DNA of 64,000 bases from Onchidella celtica. Taxonomy: Eukaryota > Mollusca > Gastropoda > Systellommatophora > Onchidiidae. The position numbers and the translations under genes are program-made. Each line of letters opens with the position of its first letter. The stretch's first letter is position 1. Under the pieces are notes generated by a model. It did no database searches. It saw nothing but the letters and a program-made list of their open reading frames with translations, and was not told the DNA's origin. This document shows, piece by piece, positions 23,901-35,813 of the stretch. The stretch is from positions 41,003,687 to 41,067,686 of the forward strand of contig OZ007570.1 of the NCBI GenBank assembly GCA_963931925.1. The letters run 5' to 3'.

Positions 23901-26900
23901 TGATTTAGGCCATATTGTTAGTACAACAGTGACACACGTATAATAATTTGGCTCGTTCAATATATAAAATTTATACCAAAATAATCTCCACACATGCACC
24001 CCTCTTGAATGAACCCACGGAAATAGAATACATTGTACTTGGGAGTTAGAGGATCTACCATAAACAGATATTTTGGGGTGGGAGGTGAAACTGCCCATCT
24101 ACATACTTTCATGAATTCAATAACTAGTGTCTGAACGTAGGACAGAATTTTGGTAACTTTGTTTTTTCATGTTTATGGACTCAACATTGACTACTTCAGC
24201 TCTTCTAAGTGGATTGACACTTTTAACTATGGTTTGCCAATGGGAATGAAGCCACCCTTGTTCTGTGCAGAACAGGTCATGGGACAAACACATTCTGTGC
24301 ATCAGCTGGCCATTGATCAGTAGTGTTTTGTGCATGATCTTGCATGATTTGTGCATGACAGACATATCAGGCATGGAATGGACCTTAAAAATTTCCCCAT
24401 ATCTCAAAATTGTATTATGTAAAGGTCATCTAATATTGCAATGATCGATGTATTTCTTGAAAGAGCCAAAAACAAAATTTTCTGTGATAAACAGTATGGC
24501 CTTAACACCGGCAATATATTCTGGGTATTCCAAGCACATGGTATTACTCTATATTTTAGTCTTCTGGTGCATATCAAAATATGAAGTTTCCACCCTCCCT
24601 AATTGCTCTCATCGATCATCTTTCCCCCCCAATGCAATGCTGCCACTGACACCCCTTGAACGCAAAAAGTTAAAACAAGTAAAGTTTTATGGGGAGCATG
24701 AAAATCTTTTGACCTCCATGGGTTTGGTGAACATATGCAATTCTTAAATTAAAACTTTTCATACATGCAGGCTTCTTAACATAATTATATCAATTTCTCA
24801 GTATAAACATGGTTATTTAGGAAAGATTTACAGGTAAATACCATAAAATCATCCTAAAAGTTTCACAACAGTGAACTCATTTTCAGACATTTTAATACTG
24901 AAAATACAGAAATGATCATGTCAGTTTTATATGTTAAGCAGCATGTCATGTCATGTCATTGTCATGATCTTTTCATATACAAAGTTTACAAATAAATCTA
25001 AATTACCTGTAGCTGCCAAAGCTACTGACTGATAAATGCTCAATTTTTCTGCAGGTCGACGAAGGTCTCCAATTCCAGCTATCACCAGAGCCTATTGCGA
25101 AATAAATTTAACATAAAATGCAATGCCAGTATACAATAACTAAGTGTTAATAACAGCAAGACATTTTACATAATCATAAAACTAAGAATATTGCATAACT
25201 ATAAGATTTTGCACTTGCTCTAGAGGCCACTCCAAAATCTAATTAATATGTGGGTACATTTACATATATATCTTATTTCTGATAAAACAGCCAAACTGCA
25301 GTTGACATTACTCACCTTTTACACCCTGCCATAATACTGGGATAAATCCAAAATACGGATATAATATGCAATGTTGTACAGCACTGGTAGATACAAAGTT
25401 TTCAGAGCAAGACCTCCTTTTTGGGCATATATGACAAAAGAAATTTGGGACTGATGGGTAAAATGACCTGAAAAGATTTGGTAACACTTTAACTTTTCTT
25501 GTTTTTGTTGATTGTTTGAAGAGATTTCCTGAATTCAAGACTTTCTTGCAATATTTTGAAATGAAACATCATTTCATGACATGCATCAGTGGAGATGTAA
25601 AATGCAGTAAAATGTTCAAGGAAAATTTTTCTAAAGTTTCATCAGATAAATGTAATCTTGTCATTGGCAGCTTAAATCACATTGATCAGCAGCCTTTCAG
25701 ACTACCCAGTACCTTTGTAAAGTAAAAGTGATGAATATGTGTCTGATCTGCAATAAAAGTAAGCAGTCCAAACTGATTTTTACTTTTTATCATAACTCAC
25801 TAGTTATTGTCTAATCTGATGGTGCTTGCTTTTCTAAGATTTTGATACCAAATTTATCATTCTGGCTTAAAGGTTTTGAAAATTACGTTATTTTCAAAGG
25901 TGAAAAAACATCTCAAATTTGCAACCTTTCACAAATTGCATGATAGTGCAACTTTGACTGCCCATATAATGACAGTTTATTGAGTAACAGCATTGAAAAT
26001 TCTCAGTGTCCATGTCAATGGGGTGTACATTGCGCTCAATTTTTTTCGGGGGGGGGGGGGGGGGGGGCACAAATATAAAACAAGCATCTCATTTTACTTT
26101 TTTTTAGTCATCAGACTTCGTCCGACGTCAATTTTTTTTGTGAACTCTTACAAGGGAGGCAAAAATAATGTTTTTTTTTTTTTTAAATTTAAAAGGAGGC
26201 CAACCGTGTTCCGCCACTGACACAGCGTCAGACAAATATGACGAATCAAGCAGCGGGTGGGTCTATAAAAACAGTCAGCGCTTTGCGGCGAAACATGCCC
26301 ATGTCTTATTTTGATATACCTTTACAATACAAATGCTGAGGTTCAGTTGTGTATAATTTTGATCCTGATCAATCAAAGTTTCTGGTCAACAAACCTTTTA
26401 ACAAATGATTTTTAAAGAAATTTCAACTCAAAACACAATGAATAATACATTGAATTAAACCTCATTAATCTGGCTTTCTGTGTGAGTTATTTTCAAACAC
26501 GTGTTATGCTCAGCGCAATGCTCTGTGACCCATCATTGTGAGGGGGTCAAATTGGTACGCATGCCTCAGGGCAAAAATGGCAAGACTATTTCTTTTTTAT
26601 CTAAGCAAATAAAAACACCAGCTACACACATTAAACAATACACAAGCTAGTACTGTATATTTTGACAGAGAAAGAATTGAATGTTATTTTGATGTAGGAT
26701 GCATGCCGTTTTACATAAACATATTAGCCTTGTAATACTGACCTAAAATTATGCCAAAATGGGATTTCACCCCTTTAGCAGGACAGTTTGGACTACCTAA
26801 TGAAAGCCATTTCAGCTGAACAAAGGCTCCATATTTTTCATAATTGTGCACTTTATTTTACTTCATGTAGATCTATACACTGTTTCTGAACATTCACAGC

Positions 26901-28242
26901 TTTTATCACCATATTCAGAAATGCCAAAAAACACTAAACATTTCATGACTGTTCTGTGCTGGGCTTTTGTTCACTGCAAGAGCATGCTGACAATTGGATA
27001 AATAGACAAGTGATGACGGATCTTCTCCATAAGGTTCTTAACAGCTTCTTAGGGTCATTCCAGATTATGGATAAGTTTATCAATTCATTTAGTGCATTAT
27101 GGGGAGTGACCCTTTTGAAAAGTGCCAAAAATTGTATGAACGACCATATAATAGCCTACATGGATTAACCAAACTAAAGCAAAACAGTTGTCTGAAAAGA
27201 CAAAAATAAATGGCAGAACTATTTCAGTTAGTGTGTTTTCCAATACTTGAGGAGGAGTGCAAACCAAAGACAATTCTAGAGAGTGGTGTTTGCGCACATG
27301 GGGAACAGGCCCAATGACAAGTTCTCCTCTAGATATTGATTATAGTTAACATGTGGCTTGACTATTATGATAAATATGCCCTACCAAAGCTGTGGATATT
27401 CCTTCCAATACTACACTAAATCTTACTATAGTGGAGCTGCGCCCATAAATGTGTTTATTGAAAAGGCTACGAAATTACTCATCAGAAAAATATGAATATT
27501 GGTAGATGGATGTAAGTCAACTTGGTGGTTTATGTGCACATATTTATAAGAAGAGACAGAGCTGTTACATTTAGATACTTTCACAAATTCCTTGGCGTCA
27601 GTTGGGGAAACGAGGTCACCCGATCTTCCTTTAAAGAAAGGAATTAAAAACTAAAAAGTGTTCTGCATATTGTGCACTTTAACATGGAGGAGTTTTGTTC
27701 CCTGAATAGTCACGGACTGTTTTCCCATCCAAAGGGAACACCATTTTTTAGTGTTTCACACAGCATCATATTCTAAAATTTTTTAAAATACATATCATAC
27801 ATCGTTCTGCCTAATCATCTTATTTTACAAAGTGCAAAGAAGCCGACTCAAAATCACACTGCAGTCTAATAAATAAAGATCAAGTTCCATAAAGGCTGAT
27901 GTGAAAATGAGATCGAGAGAAAGATAAGATGGGACAGAAATGAGGAGGGAGGGGGAGATATCAGAGGGGTGGCAGAGAGACAGTTTGGGAGGGAGACAGG
28001 GCAAGAGGATGGGGCTGAGGAGAGAGACAGATGGGTGGGAGAGTGACAGCGAGGAAGGGCAAAATCAGGTTTATCCTGACCAATGCCAGGTACTTAATCT
28101 CCATTTTTTTTTGCTTTTTTTTTTCTCTCCAGCTGCAGAATAGGCACTTTGCTTGTAAGAGTAAAACACTATATAACCTTCAAATTTCAAACAGTCCTCA
28201 CCCATTTCACTCCTGGAGCCCAGAAATGAACTGTCTTGGGAC
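20929..28242 (-). CDS. MPC2: Mitochondrial pyruvate carrier 2-like, four exons to the stop codon
   Basis: MPC2 pairs with MPC1 in the inner mitochondrial membrane to import pyruvate. Reading right to left the exons are 28202-28242, 25007-25091, 22377-22488 and 20929-20977 (stop codon at 20929-20931). They join in frame to give 94 residues: PKTVHFWAPGVKW, ALVIAGIGDLRRPAEKLSIY, WARYSLVIIPRNISLFTVNV and the tail HYRYTRGQALKESEAS. These match the family pattern HPAGPKTVFFWAP, ADMARPAEK, RYSLVIIPKNW and the polar tail. The human protein is about 127 residues, so roughly 30 N-terminal residues are missing; that exon should end in a G that completes the Gly of GPK. I did not find it up to 36 kb. All splice sites are GT..AG. 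Two MITEs lie in the introns. Confidence 0.95.
21396..21635. mobile_element. TTAA-flanked MITE
   Basis: 240 bp including TTAA at both ends (21396-21399 and 21632-21635). Inverted ends read TTAACACTTTCAGCCCG on both strands. The left half has two palindromes, CGCACATTGGTGTGCG and CGCACACCCTTGTGCG. Lies in the last MPC2 intron. The TTAA target fits the piggyBac superfamily. Confidence 0.82.
22377..22488 (-). CDS. MPC2: MPC2 exon (RYSLVIIP motif)
   Basis: Encodes SIWARYSLVIIPRNISLFTV then NVFVGLTGYVQLARAI, matching human GFIWSRYSLVIIPKNWSLFA. Acceptor tttcag, donor gtaagt. A pogo-like MITE ends about 285 bp upstream (22773). Confidence 0.97.
22773..23737. mobile_element. Pogo-like element in MPC2 intron
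   Basis: 965 bp. The left end starts CAGTGGAACTTGGTTATAAT; the right end, on the other strand, starts CAGTGGACCATCATGTTTAA. Right flank is TA (23738-23739); the left flank is CA, probably a decayed TA. No transposase frame. Similar ends lie alone at 55075 and 58793. Confidence 0.6.
23740..25006. other. MPC2 intron sequence
   Basis: No other feature apart from a short GTCAT tandem tract at about 24942-24965. Confidence 0.5.
25007..25091 (-). CDS. MPC2: MPC2 exon (first membrane segment, RPAEK motif)
   Basis: Encodes ALVIAGIGDLRRPAEKLSIY then QSVALAAT(G); the human equivalent is GLVCAGLADMARPAEKLSTA. Acceptor aatag, donor gtaatt, ending one nucleotide into a Gly codon. Confidence 0.95.
26048..26067. 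repeat. Poly-G run
   Basis: About 20 consecutive G residues in an MPC2 intron, longest of several such runs (others near 4077, 6607, 9141, 13290, 44032). Confidence 0.95.
26456..26795 (+). repeat. Dispersed repeat, copy 1
   Basis: Shares a series of blocks with 33046-33342: TAATCTGGCTTTCTGTGTGA (TTAT in the other copy), GTTATTTTCAAACACGTG, TGAGGGGGTCAA, CACATTAAACAAT, CTAAAATTATGCCAAAA and CCCCTTTAGC. Both copies start after TTAAACCTCATT. Non-coding. Confidence 0.7.
26796..28201. other. MPC2 intron sequence
   Basis: AT-rich, with a purine-rich stretch (GGGAGAGA-type) at about 27936-28065. No exon. Confidence 0.45.
28202..28242 (-). CDS. MPC2: MPC2 exon (FWAP motif)
   Basis: 41-bp exon encoding (G)PKTVHFWAPGVKW, matching human GPRTVFFWAPIMKW. 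Acceptor tttcag, donor gtgagg, ending on a codon boundary. Confidence 0.93.
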
Positions 28243-31200
28243 CTGAAATTAAAGATAGACCTGAATTAGAGGTTTTCCATGCACCCTTGTTCGGTACACA
28301 TTGTGCACATATCAGAGATACCACCCTATGAAAACAAAAATCTGAATCAAGCCAGGAAAAATCTGAATCTGGCCAAAAAAAATCTGAATCACAGTGAGTG
28401 AGGACGAAAACTAAAATTGTGCCAGTACTTCATCCACATTTTCCTTTTGGTCACATAGGAGTAGGAATAAACATAAAATACACTGTTTCAAGTTCAATTC
28501 AATCTTGTCTTAATTCAGCCCCATCTCAATTCAACCTCTTTTTATTGGCCTTAGACAAAACTGAAAAAAAGCCCTGCCCAGATAAACAGTACCAAAATTG
28601 ATCTTTGCTCTGGAGCTATGTGTTTGCCATTGTAACAGTTGGAGTAAATTTCAGCACGTTATAAAAAGGAGAGTTAGATAATCTGAACTGCTACCCTTTA
28701 AAAACGAAACTGTCGCGAACTTTAGTAAAATGAATGAAAATTGAAAACAAGATCCGATGAACACTTAACACTAAAGTTTAATACTGTTGATGAAAGCTGG
28801 ATATCTCACAACCTACTTACGCCTAGCAGAGAAGGCACTCAAATCTGACTATGTTAGGTAACTTGACTAGATCTTGCACAGACACACTCGCTCGCCTGGC
28901 CATCCTATACATATATTCATTAGATCGAATGTTCATGAACTGGCTTGACTTCCTAACTAGCTCTATTACAAATCCAGAACGTGCGAGATACATACCAATC
29001 ATCCAATCACAAAGAACACATCAATATGTTACATCACTCCAAGGCCAACCTAGTGTAAACAAGTCCGACACGAATGGTACAGTACATTCCAGATTTTCTA
29101 CAGTAAAACAAGTCAAGCCGTGAGACATCAAAGGGAAAAAATTAGACTACCGGAACAAAGGGGTGGAGAAAGGTCGATGAATGCCAGGAGCAACGCGGGG
29201 GCAAAAGGGTTGAGACAATATCGATTGTCCCCATGAACAGTGAGACGCTGCAGCCATGAATGTCAGCTATGAGCTGCCTTGATATGCTGAATTGTGAAAA
29301 TGCACAATACCCTGCATAATTATTGCCCACTCTGTGTTTTAGTGTTTGCCCACTTTCATAATTTAATTGGCAAATTTGTGCCCATGCAACATCAACCTTC
29401 TCCATGGCTTAGACTTGAGAAATCTAGGTCTAGATAAGTTTGAACTGATTCTCCACAATCACTACCGCTGTCTATAGATCTTGCTATGCCTATATTCTCA
29501 TTTGATTCCTCCTTCAATCCTTGCGTCATCGTTGCTGGAAAGAACACTTTCACACTTAGTAGACAATATCCAGTTAGGGTTAGAATTTTGCACACTTTGA
29601 CAATTTCCAGTTGGGATTAGAATTCATTAAACAGATACAAAACTAGCTAGCTTTAGAAATGATCCCTCCTTCAGACACAGTCAATGCTAACCACACTTGT
29701 ATCACTTGGACTCAGGCGAATAGGTCTGGCTAGGTTCATAATCGCTGCCATGTGAAACCGTACAAAGAATGTTAACAATGTGTGCGGAAAGTGAACATAC
29801 CACTAAACGGTGCAAAAGAAGCAATAAAGAAGTAGGACTAACTTCTGGTTTATTCCTGAAATGATCACGATAATCCAATTCAGTGCATTTTGTAAAAGTT
29901 ATAGGCTACTTAAAAACTGGAATCCGGAAGACAAAAACGGAAAACAAAATGCTGATTACATGAGCTAACGAAAATCAGAATACAGGCCTAGCTGGTTGAA
30001 AAATTGCCTGTTTTTCAAGAAAAACCGGAATGATTCAGACTGAATCGGAATGGGTGGCATCTCTGATATATGTAGATACCCCTCAACCATCTTTCATATT
30101 ATGGACAAGGAGAGGAAAGTTCAAAAGTTAAAGAGCGCAGTAAACATTTTGCCGTGCTTTGTTCAGCTAACATCAACCACTGGCATTCACCGTCATTGTG
30201 CTTCTTTCCTTATCTACTTGGCTAGACTAGGTCTCCTCAACTTCATCCCATTTCATGGTTATTTAGGAAAGATTTACTATGCTCATCCTTCTGCAAATAA
30301 TATCTAAAAGAAAAAAGTGGACAGGCCTATGTAATTTAAAACGTGGGTGTTACAGAAGAATGTGCTTTGGGCATAATGTTTAGGCTAGTGAACACAGGCT
30401 CAAGATTTGTTCAGTACTAAGCATTAAATGGATCTGTAAATTTACAAAGTAAATGGATCTCATTCACTTCCTGAGTCATGAAAGAGTGTCCTTGAAATAT
30501 CATTGCTGTGCGCCTCAAAGGAACTTTTCCCATAAAGATCTGTAAATATAAGTTGAAGCTTTTTATTCCACATTAAATAATCTGAATGAGTTGCAGAACA
30601 CTGAGGCAACCACAAAATTGAGCAAAATGCCGTTTTCATTAAATTTATTTTTAAAAAAGTAGTGCTTGATTGACAAATTAAATTGTGGGTACCAATTAAA
30701 TGCTCAGCGAGGACACATTTCAAAGCTGAGCTCTGCCTTTTCCAAGCAGTGTTTTATGGTCTAACATTCCCAATTATAACTGTCCCAGTAATTTACACAA
30801 AAGAAGTTTTTTCCTCCATTGTCATCCTTCAGTATTTGGCAGCATTTTCCAGTGTAACATTTAATTATCAAGGTATGTAAAATAATCAAGATGCTGATAA
30901 ACACGTAGTATCTATCTGAAAACCTTGGTTGTTGGTGAAGGATGGGCTGTTCTGCTTACAATGATTTACATTCCATCATTATTTCTTTCAACACTGGCCT
31001 TCCTTCCTCCACAAAAATGTCCATGGCATCCTACTGATGTCGTTGTAGGCCTAAAGCCACCTTTGGTCTCAATCAAGAAAGCGTTTTAAGGCATCAACGT
31101 TGCTATTTACACAACGGGTCTGGCTGACAGTAATTGAACAAGTTACAACCACTAAAGGCACAGCAAATGTGCAGGCTTATCAGCCTAAATTAAATGTTTC

Positions 31201-31401
31201 AATATCTGATTTTTTGGTGTATTTTTATAGAATCACTCCTGTCTCCAAACCGTTTTTTTCCTACGTATTCTGGGCCGTTAAAAACAAATATGTTATTGAA
31301 ATCCATCGCAAATTAGTTTGCAAGATATGCTTGTCCGACAAGCAATGTGCCGCTCAGCCTGAACCCGAATCCTCGCACAATGAATAAGGTCAGTTTCTTA
31401 G
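28243..31401. other. Upstream of MPC2; first exon not located
   Basis: The missing MPC2 N-terminal exon should be to the right of 28242. A strong minus-strand donor (GGC then gtaagt, near 28840) could end a 5' UTR exon, but no coding stretch ending in HPAG was found. No other gene recognised. Confidence 0.35.
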
Positions 31402-32180
31402 TTAACCCTCACCCTGCGAGGGGCGGCAATTGTCAGTATTTACTCGCAAGCGCTCACGCCGCACGGGCGACAAAAGTCGGGAAGGTCAAGCTGACCGCGC
31501 CAGGCGCAAGCCGTATTTTCACGCATCATGTCACTGACCTTTTTGAGACGTAACCACCGTGTTATTGTTCACGGTATCTCTTCTAAATCAAACGCATTGT
31601 AACATGGACATGTTAACCAGTGAACCACTGGTCGGAATCACAAAGACTAAGCTTTCAAAGGCTCTCCCCACACTTTCAAAAGATGTAACATCGACATGCG
31701 AACTGTTGCTCAACAAATTTGCAATATTATCTCATTTTCTCACAAGCTGACCACCATCTGGAGTTGTCTGTATCTAAGAACCAATCAGAAACAAGCTCTG
31801 AAAAAATCTTTGCCTCAAATGCCCACATTGGTTTATTAGTATGTGTCAATCAGGATGAAACCATTTGTGTAGGGCTTGGGAGGGCGTGGCTAGTTATCAT
31901 GCTTCGTTCTCAAGAAAACTACAGCTGACAGTTTGGAATCATAAGTCAGATCATTGGTTAGAGACTGACAGACTAAGGTTTTGCTGCTTAATTCATTATC
32001 AAGCATGATAAGGCATAGCAGCGAATGTTTTCATACTGATCAATAAAAACCGAACCATGTAGACAGCGTTTGTGGTCATCGCATAGCGGCATGGGTCAGT
32101 GACCCCAGATAAGATTCTCCGTGAGTAAGGTCACTGACCATGCAGCGGGCTTTACGGGTAGTGCGCGGGGTATGGGTTAA
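31402..32180 (+). mobile_element. TTAA-flanked non-autonomous element, copy 1
   Basis: 779 bp bounded by TTAA at 31402-31405 and 32177-32180. Left end TTAACCCTCACCCTGCGAGG; right end, on the other strand, TTAACCCATACCCCGCGCAC. The CCC start next to TTAA is typical of piggyBac-like elements. Copies occur in reverse at 33983-35676 and 62236-63015. It has several GGTCAGTGACC-like motifs near both ends. No transposase. Confidence 0.85.
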
Positions 32181-33045
32181 GAGGTACTAAATTTCGACCA
32201 AAATGTCGATTTTGCGTTTTTTGCATAATCGGAATGATGAAAGTCTTTACTGTATAAAAACAGTTCAGTCGGCACTGAGAATGGTCATTTTATGTCCACA
32301 ATGGCCTCTTGATGTCCAAGAGACCCATTTGTTGTGTGCACAGAATGTAGCTGATCGCTCCGTTTGTATAGTACCGGTACTTGATTTCTAGACATCTGGA
32401 TCCACCGCAGAAACAAAAAGATGCCCAAAATGTCCCGAAGATTGCAACATTCTCAAAGAGCCTTCTGATCAAAATGGCAAATGCATGAATGCATGTTTTT
32501 CTGAGTTTTTAGCGTTTAAAACTTCGAACGCATATTTCTCTGCAATTTTTCTCACATATTTGCTATCTACTCCATTTTTCAACATTTTTGCATGATTTTT
32601 TGCTTGTGCATGCATCATTACTAACCCAACAAAAGTATGCATTTGTATTTCAGGTTTGTCTTACAAATTTTGTGCTAGAGGGTGTCAAAAATCGAAAATT
32701 GGGTCATTTCGGAGACACCTTAATTGATAAACTTTGAGAATCGACAAAAACAAATCTAATTCACATATATGACAAAAAGAAATGCATATTTCTAAAGAGG
32801 CCAAAACACTTCTAGTATACTTATTTTCATGGTGATTCATCTATTTTTGGCGAAGCCTTTGCATTTTGAAATTGTTAGCATTCCGTGATATCAAAGACTA
32901 ATTTCAAGACGGTGGCGCTGCCATGGCTAGAAAAATATGAAATTTATTATTTTCATCATTCACCCTCTAATTTGGACATATAAAATCTATAATAGTCGGT
33001 TAAAACCAGTAATTCCTTAGAATTTTAATTTTAGCTTGTCCCCTT
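32181..33045. other. Spacer between inverted TTAA elements
   Basis: No gene or recognised repeat. Confidence 0.4.
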
Positions 33046-33342
33046 AAACCTCATTTATCTGGCTTTCTGTGTGAGTTATTTTCAAACACGTGCGCTAGAC
33101 ATCAGATCGACCCGCCGCGACCCTTTGTTATGAGGGGGTCAATTTGGAACACACAGCTCAGAGCAAAAACGGCAAGACTATGTCATGTTCAAGCTATAAA
33201 AACACACAGCTAAACACATTAAACAATGTAAAAGGAAGTATATTTTGTCAGAGGAAATACACATCAGTAATAGCCTTGTAATGTTGGCCTAAAATTATGC
33301 CAAAACGAGATTTCGCCCCTTTAGCGATCCAGTTTGGACTGG
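33046..33342 (+). repeat. Dispersed repeat, copy 2
   Basis: Second copy of the 26456-26795 repeat, same orientation, roughly three-quarters identical by eye. Confidence 0.7.
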
Positions 33343-33541
33343 GTTTCAGGGGGGCTTTATGGTTTTTTCGATTGCCCTGAGAATGATTTTGGCATTGAAA
33401 ACCGTCGCAAATAAGGGGGATTTTCCCCCTGATGTCGTATGACGTAACAACCGAGCTACTTATAATTTATGACGGTTTTCAATGCCAAAATTGTTCTCAG
33501 GGCAGTCGAAAAACCCATAAAACCACCAAAAAACCACCCAA
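33343..33541. repeat. Small foldback (MITE-like) element
   Basis: Inverted arms of about 50 bp: left 33358-33406 and right 33471-33523, sharing TGCCCTGAGAA and TTTTGGCATTGAAAACCGTC. It abuts dispersed repeat copy 2. No target duplication was assigned. Confidence 0.7.
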
Positions 33542-33794
33542 TTGAAGACGGGAGTGATTCTATAAAATTACCGATTTTTTAAGTATCTTGCATTATTAAA
33601 TTAATTTTGTTTGACATATTTACATCAATGATGGTATTATGAACAATAATATGAATACCAATATTAGATAGATTTAGATGATCAGCCTAGAAGGCTAGGC
33701 CTATAGATAAAATCTATTTTCTAAACCTCATCTGGAACTAAAAACTCGAACCTTTTAGATCTAAACGAGATGGATGCCTCTTCCTAGATTTCGT

Positions 33795-33850
33795 CTTCCT
33801 CTGCGTCCAGCTAGATCTAGATCTAGGTCTAGATTCCAAGACAGATCTCG
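33795..33850. repeat. TCTAGA/AGATCT array
   Basis: Runs of CTAGATCTAGATCTAGG type. Confidence 0.7.
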
Positions 33851-34400
33851 AGATAGACTTATCTCTTAGCTCCAGATTGATATAGATCTAGGTTCTCTCA
33901 CTTGCAATTGCATTAAAGCTTTGCAAAGTTACTGTTTACTGCCGAGTACTGGTTGTTTTTATGAAGATTTTACGTCTAAATATTAACCCATACCCCGCGC
34001 ACTACCCGTAAAGCCCGCTGCACGGTCAGTGACCTTACTCACGGAGAATCTTATCTGGGGTCACTGACCCATGCCGCTATGCGATGACCACAAACGTTGT
34101 CCACATGATTCGGATTTTATTGATCGGTATGAAAACATTCGCGGCTATGCCTTATCACGTTTGATAATGAATTAAGCAGCAAAACCTTAGTCTGTCAGTC
34201 TCTAACCAATGATCTGACTTATGATTCCAAACTGACAGCTGTAGTTTTCTTGAGAACGAAGCATGATAACTAGCCACGCCCTCCCAAGCCCTACACAAAT
34301 GGTTTCATCCTGATTGACACATACTAATAAACCAATGTGGGCATTTGGGGCAAAGATTATTTCAGAGCTTGTTTCTGATTGGTTCTTAGAGACAGACAAC

Positions 34401-35311
34401 GGAAGGACTTCCGAATGCGTTCCATACATGCTAAAGAGGGTTTATTTTGAGGGGTTTAAATAAAAAAAGGGGCTAGGTATTTTTGGGGGGTTTTCTAAAG
34501 AAAGACAAAGAAATAATTCATGGCATGCTTCGCCTTCTCTATCTCTCTCCCCTTTCTATCTTACTTCCATCTCATCTCAATTTCTCTGCATAAGAATCAT
34601 CTGAAAGTGAACACATACATAATTATTATAAATCATATCATGACAATACTCGGATTCGCACCCACACCCTTTCGCTCCTGAATCACACGTCTTAACCATT
34701 TGGCCACGCAGGTGAGTTAATAGCTTGACGGTAGTCATTTACTGATACTCACATACTGCACCCTTGACCTAAATTATGGAAAGTTACAGACCTTGTTAAT
34801 TTGCATAGTTTTTAAAAATTATGAATCGGCTTAGTAGCAAAACAATCCTATTTCAGCTGCTGGGAGATTGCATGATGTGAGCTAATACAGGGCCTACATG
34901 AGTGTACCTCGATCGCCAATGGCTACCCCAACCCCTTTTCGCCTGAATAGTCAATCTGACTACCGTCCATTGATACAAACTGACTAGAGCCTCACGCCCC
35001 CAGGTCCATCTGACCATTCCATGTGAGTTTAAATTCCTGAACACCATATCAAGTTTTGTTTCAGCAAACCTTCGCTAGTTGCGCTTTTCGTAAATTATGT
35101 TACCGGCAAGTTTCAAAATGGCACCTGTTTTGCGGATTTTGCCTCACTTCAGACTTTTTTCTGGGATTATACTGTTTTTCTTGGCAAGTGTGTTACAAAT
35201 ATTATTGTGAATATGAAGTGATGGTAATAAAGTCTCAAACAATGCATAACGGTGAGTAAAGTTCAATAACGTTATAAAAGCTATGGAACGCATTCGGAAG
35301 TCCTCCCCAGG
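34401..35311. mobile_element. TIR element inserted into TTAA element copy 2
   Basis: 911 bp. Inverted ends include a 22-bp perfect core GGACTTCCGAATGCGTTCCA plus TA (34405-34426 and 35281-35302). Host sequence reads GACAAC then the insert then GCAACTCC, suggesting a 4-bp CAAC duplication (34397-34400, 35312-35315). No transposase. It contains a degenerate tRNA-like sequence. A related single end is at 43737-43762. Confidence 0.75.
34655..34716 (-). repeat. Degenerate tRNA-like (Ser/Leu type) sequence
   Basis: Minus strand: GTGGCCAAATGGTTAAGACG (A-box-like), then GTGTGGGTGCGAATCCGAGT (B-box-like). No complete cloverleaf; probably a SINE head or tRNA relic inside 34401-35311. Confidence 0.55.
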
Positions 35312-35691
35312 CAACTCCAGATGGTGGTCAGCTTGTGAGAAAATGAGATAATATAGCAAATTTGTTCAGCAACAGTTCGCATGTCGATGTTACATCTTTT
35401 GAAAGTGTGGGGAGAGCCTTTGAAAGCTTAGTCTTTGTGATTCCGACCAGTGGTTCACTGGTTAACATGTCCATGTCACAATGCGTTTAATTTAGAAGAG
35501 ATACAATGAACAATAACACAGTGGTTACGTCTCAAAAAGGTCAGTGACCTGATGCGTGAAAATACGGCTTGCGCCTGGCGCGGTCAGCTTGACCGTCCCG
35601 ACTTTTGTCGCCCGTGCGGCGTGAGCGCTTGCGAGTAAATACCGACAATTGCCGCCCCTCGCAGGGTGAGGGTTAATGACTTGTCAAGTAG

Positions 35692-35813
35692 GCCTAGATC
35701 TAGACTCTATATCTTTCTAGCTAGATCTAGATCTAGTCTAGAATCTAGATCTAGATCTAGATCTATCTAGATCTAGACCTCTAGCTCGTTATACTTATAT
35801 AGATCTAGTAGGC
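35692..35813. repeat. TCTAGA/AGATCT array
   Basis: About 120 bp of CTAGATCTAGATCTAGT-type units, beginning 16 bp outside the end of TTAA element copy 2. Confidence 0.85.

Larger units (their letters stand above)
33983..35676 (-). mobile_element. TTAA-flanked non-autonomous element, copy 2, split by an insertion
   Basis: Reverse-orientation copy of 31402-32180, with TTAA at 33983-33986 and 35673-35676. It is interrupted at a CAAC site by the TIR element 34401-35311. Taken without the insert it is about 780 bp and close to copy 1, so the pair makes a 0.8 kb inverted repeat separated by 1.8 kb. Confidence 0.85.

Noticed and set aside
29142..29595. Two overlapping minus-strand frames of 87 and 67 aa
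   Set aside because: Tested as a candidate first MPC2 exon; no HPAG or related motif and no fitting donor.
31559..31750. Possible conserved small protein in TTAA elements (VSLLNQ...LSHFLTS)
   Set aside because: The frame is open in copies 1 and 3, but copy 2 has a stop where copy 1 reads Gln, so the similarity is just DNA-level copy similarity.
34655..34716. tRNA gene
   Set aside because: A- and B-box-like motifs only; stems do not pair properly and it lies inside a transposon.
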